Assembly: GCA_910588075.1 (NCBI GenBank)
Contig: CAJUOS010000042.1
Span: forward strand, 1 to 21,234
Source: an uncultured Erysipelotrichaceae bacterium
GTDB lineage: Bacteria > Bacillota_I > Bacilli_A > Erysipelotrichales > Coprobacillaceae
DNA: 21,234 bases
Direction of reading: 5' to 3'
Shown here: positions 13,448-18,815 of the stretch, piece after piece
Layout: the number at the start of each line of letters is the position of its first letter
Numbering within the stretch: the stretch's first letter is position 1
Position numbers and translations under genes: made by a program
Notes under the pieces: generated by a model
Told to the model about the DNA's origin: nothing
The model's database searches: none
Seen by the model: the letters and a program-made list of their open reading frames with translations, nothing else

Positions 13448-13615
13448 ATGATTAAAAAGATTGATTTTGAAAGATATATGAAAGCAACAAATAATAAAAA
13501 ATCATTTTTGATTAGTGATTGTGATAAGAGTGGATTGAAAAGATTTGTATTTGTTGAGATTGCTGAAAATTTTGAAAAATATAAAGCATTGTATGAAAAT
13601 AATCAAATGCAATAA
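13448..13615 (+). CDS. Small hypothetical protein, 55 aa
   Basis: A clean short gene: AAGGAG six nt before ATG 13448, and stop TAA 13613-13615. The product is MIKKIDFERYMKATNNKKSF then LISDCDKSGLKRFVFVEIAE and a helical NFEKYKALYENNQMQ end. The hydrophobic-alternating middle followed by a helix suggests a small folded alpha/beta domain. No family recognised. It stands alone between the repeat array and the lipoprotein gene, about 100 nt from each. Confidence 0.6.
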   Translation: MIKKIDFERYMKATNNKKSFLISDCDKSGLKRFVFVEIAENFEKYKALYENNQMQ

Positions 13616-13712
13616 ATTTATATTTATACTTAAATTATTTTTAGAATAGATAAAATAATTTAAAATGAAGATAAATTGTTCTATAATAAAAATGAAAAGG
13701 GGATTTGATATT

Positions 13713-14243
13713 ATGAAAAAATTATTTATAGCTATGATGTGTGTTATGCTGATGACAGGCTGTTCAACAACAAAGAACACAGAAAAAGAACCTGCTTCTG
13801 TTCCTAAACAGGAAGAAACAGTAAAAAAAGAAGATGAACAAAAAACAGATCAATCTAAAAAGAATGATGAAGATAAAAAAGAAGTCAAGAAAGAAGAAAA
13901 GAAAACTGAAACAAAAACAGATAAAAAGAAAGATGATACAAAAAATAAGACAACTGTAAGTAAAAAAACAGAAACTAAAAAACCAGTTTCTAAAAAGAAG
14001 AAAACAACGACAACTAAAAAGAAACCAACCACAAAGAAAAAGTCTACACCAAAGAAAAAGACAACTCCAAAAAAGAAAAAAACAGATAGTATTACTGTAA
14101 AAGTAACTGATTATGCTTGTATTCAATGTGGATACCATTGTACAACAGAAAAAGAAATTTTAAAACATTTGGATGAATCAGATAATTGTAGTTCATATGC
14201 AGAATATGGAAAAAAATTTGCATGGCCAGAAGAATGGAATTAA
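13713..14243 (+). CDS. Secreted Lys-rich lipoprotein with Cys/His zinc-finger-like tail
   Basis: AAAGGGG (13696-13702) sets ATG 13713; upstream in-frame starts lack a site. The 176-aa product has a lipoprotein signal (KKLFIAMMCVMLMTGCSTT, lipidated Cys17). A very long low-complexity stretch follows (about 22-128) of K, T, E, D and P, turning from mixed charge (KKEDEQKTDQSKKNDEDKKE) to nearly pure KK/T/P (TTKKKPTTKKKSTPKKK). The C-terminus (about 130-176) is a compact domain with CIQCGYHC (C136, C139, H142, C143), H152 and C159, then WPEEWN. It would stand on the outer membrane face, with the basic stalk binding anionic wall polymer or DNA. The family of the tail is unknown. Confidence 0.8.
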   Translation: MKKLFIAMMCVMLMTGCSTTKNTEKEPASVPKQEETVKKEDEQKTDQSKKNDEDKKEVKKEEKKTETKTDKKKDDTKNKTTVSKKTETKKPVSKKKKTTTTKKKPTTKKKSTPKKKTTPKKKKTDSITVKVTDYACIQCGYHCTTEKEILKHLDESDNCSSYAEYGKKFAWPEEWN

Positions 14244-14271
14244 AGTAAGGTTTTAAAATCCTTACTTTTTT
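14243..14271 (+). terminator. Rho-independent terminator of the lipoprotein gene
   Basis: Arms AAGTAAGG (14243-14250) and CCTTACTT (14260-14267) flank a 9-nt A/T loop and end in a run of T to 14271. It begins at the stop codon of the lipoprotein gene and so closes that transcription unit. Confidence 0.9.
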
Positions 14272-14298
14272 ATTTGTTTGAAAGGAGAAATGAATATC

Positions 14299-14337
14299 AT
14301 GGATTGGTTATATATATATCAAAGTAAATATGGCTGA
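14299..14337 (+). CDS. Possible 12-aa leader peptide
   Basis: AAAGGAG (14281-14287) lies 11 nt before ATG 14299 (MDWLYIYQSKYG) and 2 nt before an in-frame ATG at 14290 that adds MNI. The stop TGA (14335-14337) is part of a 7-bp hairpin, and a terminator-like hairpin follows at 14383-14409, all before the big adhesin gene. This is the layout of an attenuation leader: short aromatic-rich peptide, hairpin, then terminator. Evidence is only arrangement, and it may equally be chance. Confidence 0.3.
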   Translation: MDWLYIYQSKYG

Positions 14338-14353
14338 CAACCTAGTGTTGTCA
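14335..14353 (+). promoter_or_regulatory. Hairpin over the leader-peptide stop
   Basis: Arms TGACAAC and GTTGTCA enclose the loop CTAGT; the left arm begins with the TGA stop of the small reading frame. It lies 29 nt before the T-tailed hairpin at 14383. No T-tract follows it. It could compete with translation of the leader or be an operator. Confidence 0.4.
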
Positions 14354-14382
14354 ACATGGAATACATTTGTTTCATAGATTAG

Positions 14383-14409
14383 GTAGGTCAAATGACCTGC
14401 TTTTCTTTT
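14383..14409 (+). terminator. T-tailed hairpin upstream of adhesin gene (copy 1 of 2)
   Basis: Arms GTAGGTCA (14383-14390) and TGACCTGC (14393-14400) pair over 8 bp with one G-U, with spacer AA, and are followed by TTTTCTTTT. The upstream gene already has its own terminator (14243-14271). This one is therefore likely in the 5' leader of the adhesin mRNA, as attenuator or operator palindrome. A near-identical element stands at 18757-18778 before the second surface gene. Confidence 0.65.
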
Positions 14410-14454
14410 ATGAGAATATATAGTTTTAAAATCAATATGAAAGGATTTGAGAAA

Positions 14455-17400
14455 GTGAAATATTTTGAAAAAGTAAAAGGAATTTTAAATAAGTCATGGA
14501 AAATTTTATTGATTTTTTCTATGGTGATGTCAATGATTGCACTAAAAGGAAACAACAGTGTTAGAGACGTTATTGCTTATAGTGGTTATCCTAAAAATGC
14601 AAGTGTTCAGTATCATGGGAAATTGACCTATGGTGGAAGTACAGTAGGTGATTTTACTATTAATGGAAATCAGGCATTTTGTATGCAACATGAAAAACCA
14701 ACACCTGCAACTGGAGTAAAATTAACTCGAAGTATATATGATAATGCAAATGTAAAAAAAATTCTTTATTATGGTTGGGCTGGTCCTGAACAATGGAGTG
14801 GATTTAAAAGCAAGGCTCAAGGTGTTGTTGTAACTTCATTAATTTTATCTCATTATTATGATGGAGATCAATTAAGAAGTATTTGTACAGATTTTAACAA
14901 TTATATTAAATCTAAGAAAGTACCAGATTATTATGTTAAGTTCTCAACATCATCAGTCAATGCCTATATGAGTGGAACTATTCAAAGAACACCAACTGTA
15001 ACATTAAACAGTGGCATGACTAAAAATAGTGTAAGTGTTACATTACAAAGTGATGTAACATATGTAGATGAAACACATAATAAAAGGCAAAAAGGTGGAA
15101 CAGTCAAGATTTATGGAAAGACAAAATTTCATCTTGAAGCACCTTTGACTAAAAACTTAGGAACATGGTCTACTGGTAATAAATCTCAAGGAGAAGCATA
15201 TAGTTCTATAATAAATAAACCTTCTTCTAGTAGTTTGCAAAACTTAGGTAATGGAGATTGGATTAATGATCCTACAAAAATAACATCACTAAAAGTCAAA
15301 TGGGTTGATCTAGGAAATTTGAAACTTGGGAAACAGGAAAAAGAAACTGGTAAAATGGTTGCTGATACCTATTTCAAGGTCTCTTATAACAAAGATATGT
15401 CTAATTATAGGGGTATCTATAAAACAGGAAGTAATGGTTATGTAACTGTCAACAATCTTAAGGCTGGAACTGTCTATGTTCAAGAAACAGGTGTTCCATC
15501 ACATTTGATATTGGATAAGAGTATTCATGAAGTTACAATTCAAAAAGATAAGACTGTATCATTTACAAATAAGAATAATCTTAAAAGATCGAGTTTAAAA
15601 CTTGGTAAAAAAGATGAATTAGGAAAGATGATTGCAGGAGTTACTTTTAAAGTTTCGCAAAATAAAGATATGTCAAATTATAGAGGTATCTATAAAACGG
15701 AAAGCAATGGCTATGTTACCTTATCCAATCTTTTACCAGGTACTTATTATGTGCAGGAACATAGTGTCCCATCACATTTAGTTTTAGATAAAACAATTCA
15801 TAAAGTGACTGTAACTTATGATAAACCGAGTACTTTTGTTAAAACAAACAAATTAAAAAGAGGAAATTTAAAAATAGGGAAACAAATCAAAGAAACAGGA
15901 AAAATGGTAGCAGGAGCATTATTTAAAGTTTCACAGAATAAGGATATGTCAAATTATAGAGGAATCTATGAAACAGGAAGTAATGGTTATGTTACTTTAT
16001 CTAATCTGTTACCAGGTACTTACTATATACAAGAAATGAGTGTACCACCATATTTGATATTGGATAAAGAGATACATAAGGTTACTGTTAATTATGATAA
16101 GACAGTTACTTTTATTAAGAAGAATATGATTAAGCCAGCAAAACTTGATATTATCAAGACAGGAGAAGTTCTTACAGATTACAAAGATGGAAACTTTATC
16201 TTTGAGGAAAAAGGGCTTGCAGATATGGAAGTACAGATTTTTGCAGAAGAAAATATTTATGATTATCAAACAGGAAAGTCTTATAAAAAGGGTGATCTCG
16301 TTAAAACAGTTAAAACAGGAAAAGACGGAAAGATAAGTGTTTATCTTCCACTAGGGAAATATCGTCTGCATGAATCAAAAGCACCTCTAGGTTTTGTTTT
16401 GTCAAGTGTTGATCAATATGTAACTTTATCTAGCTCTTATCAAACACAGTCTTTAGTTACCGCTAGTAAAAGTTTCTATAATGAAAGACAAAAAGTGAAA
16501 GTTATGTCTACTAAAGTGGACGGAATGACACAGGAAAGACTAGAAAATGCAGTTATAGGTTTATATGCAAATGAAGATATTTATAATTATCAGGGTAAAA
16601 AGCTAGTTGATAAAGGAACACTCCTTTTATCAAAAGAAACAGATCAAAATGGAAATATTGTTTTTGATATAGATTTACCTCTAGTCAATGTATACCTTGA
16701 AGAAATCAAAGCACCTGAGGGATATACAAAATTAGATAAAAAATATTATATAGATATAAAATCAACTGATGATACAACACAGATATATAATTTTACAAGA
16801 ACAATCGTCAACAATCCAAAAGAAGTTGAAATATCTAAGTTAACGATTACAGGCTCAAATGAATTAGCAGGAGCAACACTTCAAATCATAGATTTTTCAA
16901 CAAATGAAATCATTGAAGAATGGGTATCTACTGATAAACCACATAGAACTACTCAATTATTAGTAGGAAGAAAATATATCTTAAGAGAAACACTTCCTCC
17001 AGATGGATTTTCAAAAGCAACAGATATAGTATTTACTGTCAATGATGATAAAGATGTACAAAAAGTTGTAATGATTGATGATGTAACAAGAACAGTTATA
17101 TCTAAATTAAGTTCTGAACTAGAAGGACAGTTAGCAGGAGCAGAATTACAGATTATTGACCCTGTAACAAATAAAGTTGTAAGAGAACATATTTCTACAA
17201 ATGAACCTTGGATTGTTGAAGGGTTGATATTGAATAAAGAATATATTCTAAGGGAAGTAAAAGCCCCTAAAGATCACTCAATCGCAGAAGATATTCGCTT
17301 TGTAGTGGGTAGAGATAAGGAAGTTGTGATGATTGATGATTTCTGGGAAGATGAAGAATTAGGAGAAGAGCCGATATGGACTAATATATGTGCTGCCAAA

Positions 17401-17793
17401 GTGGATTCATATTCTCATGAAAGAATACTTTCAAAATATTTTAAGTTTGGTTTATACGCAGATCCAAATTGTACTAAATTATTAAAGATAGCAGAAGCAG
17501 ATGAAGAAAACGGTACTGCCACATTCTATGGTATAAGAAGTGGAACTTATTATATAAAGGAATTAGAAGCACCAAAAGGCTATCAATTAAGTGATGAAAT
17601 CAAAAAAGTTGTTGTTGATGAAAATTTAGATGGTTATGGAGAAACATATACATTTGAATATGAAAATACTCTATTACCTGCAACAATCATTAGAACAGGA
17701 GATACAGTTTCTATTGCTGGATTTGTTATTTTATCTTTTGTAAGTGTTTTAGGAATTGTGGTAGCAAGAAAGAAAAAAGAAAATGAAAAATAG
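14455..17793 (+). CDS. Thioester-domain SpaA/Cna_B-type surface adhesin with sorting signal
   Basis: GTG 14455, with AAGGA nine nt upstream, gives 1112 aa with a signal peptide (KSWKILLIFSMVMSMIAL at about 13-30). A thioester domain follows: Cys76 in AFCMQHEK and Gln122 in KAQGVVVTSLI, the expected Cys-Gln pair for covalent binding to host amines. Then come Cna_B/SpaA domains: three near-identical copies (287, 379, 470; about 91 aa), then different ones near 561, 681, 790, 879 and 978. They keep the isopeptide pattern, with Lys in the first strand (LKLGKQ) and Glu in YYVQE-like strands. The end has LLPATIIRTGD (about 1073), a hydrophobic segment and RKKKENEK, a variant sortase signal. Its end overlaps the next gene by 11 bp. 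Confidence 0.93.
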   Translation: MKYFEKVKGILNKSWKILLIFSMVMSMIALKGNNSVRDVIAYSGYPKNASVQYHGKLTYGGSTVGDFTINGNQAFCMQHEKPTPATGVKLTRSIYDNANVKKILYYGWAGPEQWSGFKSKAQGVVVTSLILSHYYDGDQLRSICTDFNNYIKSKKVPDYYVKFSTSSVNAYMSGTIQRTPTVTLNSGMTKNSVSVTLQSDVTYVDETHNKRQKGGTVKIYGKTKFHLEAPLTKNLGTWSTGNKSQGEAYSSIINKPSSSSLQNLGNGDWINDPTKITSLKVKWVDLGNLKLGKQEKETGKMVADTYFKVSYNKDMSNYRGIYKTGSNGYVTVNNLKAGTVYVQETGVPSHLILDKSIHEVTIQKDKTVSFTNKNNLKRSSLKLGKKDELGKMIAGVTFKVSQNKDMSNYRGIYKTESNGYVTLSNLLPGTYYVQEHSVPSHLVLDKTIHKVTVTYDKPSTFVKTNKLKRGNLKIGKQIKETGKMVAGALFKVSQNKDMSNYRGIYETGSNGYVTLSNLLPGTYYIQEMSVPPYLILDKEIHKVTVNYDKTVTFIKKNMIKPAKLDIIKTGEVLTDYKDGNFIFEEKGLADMEVQIFAEENIYDYQTGKSYKKGDLVKTVKTGKDGKISVYLPLGKYRLHESKAPLGFVLSSVDQYVTLSSSYQTQSLVTASKSFYNERQKVKVMSTKVDGMTQERLENAVIGLYANEDIYNYQGKKLVDKGTLLLSKETDQNGNIVFDIDLPLVNVYLEEIKAPEGYTKLDKKYYIDIKSTDDTTQIYNFTRTIVNNPKEVEISKLTITGSNELAGATLQIIDFSTNEIIEEWVSTDKPHRTTQLLVGRKYILRETLPPDGFSKATDIVFTVNDDKDVQKVVMIDDVTRTVISKLSSELEGQLAGAELQIIDPVTNKVVREHISTNEPWIVEGLILNKEYILREVKAPKDHSIAEDIRFVVGRDKEVVMIDDFWEDEELGEEPIWTNICAAKVDSYSHERILSKYFKFGLYADPNCTKLLKIAEADEENGTATFYGIRSGTYYIKELEAPKGYQLSDEIKKVVVDENLDGYGETYTFEYENTLLPATIIRTGDTVSIAGFVILSFVSVLGIVVARKKKENEK
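15313..16134 (+). repeat. Three tandem SpaA-domain repeats of about 273 bp
   Basis: Within the adhesin gene three units start at 15313, 15589 and 15862 and each encodes LKxGK...TGKMVA, then F(K)VSxNKDMSNYRGIY, NGYVTLSNL and YYVQE blocks. They are very similar in DNA too (for example the NKDMSNYRGIY segments). Such repeats change copy number by recombination and so change fibre length. Confidence 0.85.
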
Positions 17794-18043
17794 ATATGAA
17801 ATAACTACTAATATGAGAGCAACTTTATATTCATATTTAATGAATGAAAATCATGAATTTGAGAATGAGCGATTATATGATTTTTGTAGTAAATATCATT
17901 TAGAAAATGAAAGGATAAAAGATTTCATGTATGGTAAGTTTTCATATCTAAGTGAAAATGATTTTAAAAAGTTATCAGATATTTTAAATCCACCTAAAGA
18001 GATTAAACAAAAGTGGAAACATATGTATCTTATAAAAGATTGA
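17783..18043 (+). CDS. Hypothetical 86-aa protein coupled to the adhesin
   Basis: No family recognised. ATG 17783 lies inside the adhesin's last codons (overlap 11 bp, another frame), so translation is probably coupled. The product is soluble, charged and helical (TNMRATLYSYLMNENHEFEN, DFCSKYHLENERIKDFMYGK, LSENDFKKLSDILNPPKEIK). The layout NERIKDFMYGKFSYLSENDFKKLSDIL looks like a short helix-turn-helix or XRE-like pattern (a recognition helix followed by L..L..IL), so it may be a small regulator. That is tentative. Confidence 0.65.
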   Translation: MKNRYEITTNMRATLYSYLMNENHEFENERLYDFCSKYHLENERIKDFMYGKFSYLSENDFKKLSDILNPPKEIKQKWKHMYLIKD

Positions 18044-18100
18044 TTGAAATATATATTTTGAAAAAATATATTTTATGTTATCATACAATATGGTGATATA

Positions 18101-18673
18101 ATGAAATTTTTATTGAGATGGATTTTTAGGAAACAAATAAATAAGATTAACGATCAAATATTTAATTTAGAATATAGAAATTATGAATTGGTAAAAAAAA
18201 TCGAATCAAAAGATAATTTGGTAGCGAATTATTTAGAACTTACGCATAGGATATTACAGTATTCCTGTAATAGTATTTTTCAAATAGTAAGAAAAGAGGA
18301 TTCAATTATTTTTGTGGTAAAAGAAGAAGATAGTAAAACGTTATCATTTTTTCTTTATAGTCTTGAATATCAAAGATTAGTTCCACGTATATATACAACT
18401 AAGTGCATTAATCATCAAAGTGAATTATCAAGATATACTTACTTGCATATTGATGATTTTTTAGTTACTGAACAAAATATAGGCAATGGTGGTTTACTCA
18501 TGGAGAATTTAATTAAATATGCAAAATCTCAAGGTTTTAAGTATATTTTTGGAAAACTCTCACCAGTAGACAAAGATCATTTTGATAAATTAGATTATTT
18601 TTATAAAAAGTATGGCTTTGAAGTGAGTTTTAATTCAAATAGAGATTCAGGATGTATAAAATTAAAATTGTAA
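18101..18673 (+). CDS. GNAT-fold acetyltransferase-like protein
   Basis: ATG 18101 follows GGTGATA. The 190-aa product has a basic coiled-coil N-terminus (about 8-45, KINDQIFNLEYRNYELVKKI). A GNAT core follows: strand YLHIDDFLV, then Q125-NIG-N-G130-GLLMENLIKYAKSQG (the acetyl-CoA pyrophosphate loop Q/RxxGxG/A), strand KYIFGKLSP, and DKLDYFYKKYGFEVSF (the usual F/Y..K.GF end). It would transfer an acyl group from acyl-CoA; the acceptor is unknown. It stands between the two surface-protein genes and could modify them or wall sugars, which is inference. The 57-nt gap upstream is AT-rich, with a possible weak promoter (TTGAAA at 18058). Confidence 0.8.
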   Translation: MKFLLRWIFRKQINKINDQIFNLEYRNYELVKKIESKDNLVANYLELTHRILQYSCNSIFQIVRKEDSIIFVVKEEDSKTLSFFLYSLEYQRLVPRIYTTKCINHQSELSRYTYLHIDDFLVTEQNIGNGGLLMENLIKYAKSQGFKYIFGKLSPVDKDHFDKLDYFYKKYGFEVSFNSNRDSGCIKLKL

Positions 18674-18711
18674 TAGTTTTATTTGATGGTGCTTATTTAA
18701 CCATTGTTTCT

Positions 18712-18745
18712 TATAATTTCATCTAGAAAAGAGAATAACGTTATT
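18712..18745 (+). promoter_or_regulatory. Possible promoter -10 and palindrome before second surface gene
   Basis: A perfect TATAAT (18712-18717) lies in the gap between the GNAT gene and the secreted protein, and a 12-bp palindrome AATAACGTTATT (18734-18745) follows it. No convincing -35 box is at the right distance. If transcription starts near 18724, the T-tailed hairpin at 18757 would be in the 5' leader. Confidence 0.35.
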
Positions 18746-18756
18746 TATATTAAAAG

Positions 18757-18778
18757 GTAGGTCATTTGACCTACTTTT
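18757..18778 (+). terminator. T-tailed hairpin upstream of second surface gene (copy 2 of 2)
   Basis: Arms GTAGGTCA (18757-18764) and TGACCTAC (18767-18774) form a perfect 8-bp stem with spacer TT and are followed by TTTTCTTAT. Apart from the spacer and one base it equals the element at 14383-14409, including the T-tract and the neighbouring A/T bases. It may end GNAT-gene transcripts or be a leader attenuator. Confidence 0.65.
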
Positions 18779-18815
18779 CTTATGATTTTATTTCAAAAAA
18801 GAAGGGAGAATAAAT

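Noticed and set aside
13764..14138. Minus-strand open frame rich in Phe, Cys and Leu
   Set aside because: It is the antisense shadow of the lysine-rich lipoprotein stalk.
14244..14454. c-di-GMP riboswitch before the adhesin
   Set aside because: None of the conserved GNRA/tetraloop-receptor blocks of the class I or II riboswitch could be recognised in this stretch.
16145..16336. Plus-strand open frame inside the adhesin
   Set aside because: It is out of frame with the long, domain-rich adhesin coding sequence and has no ribosome site.
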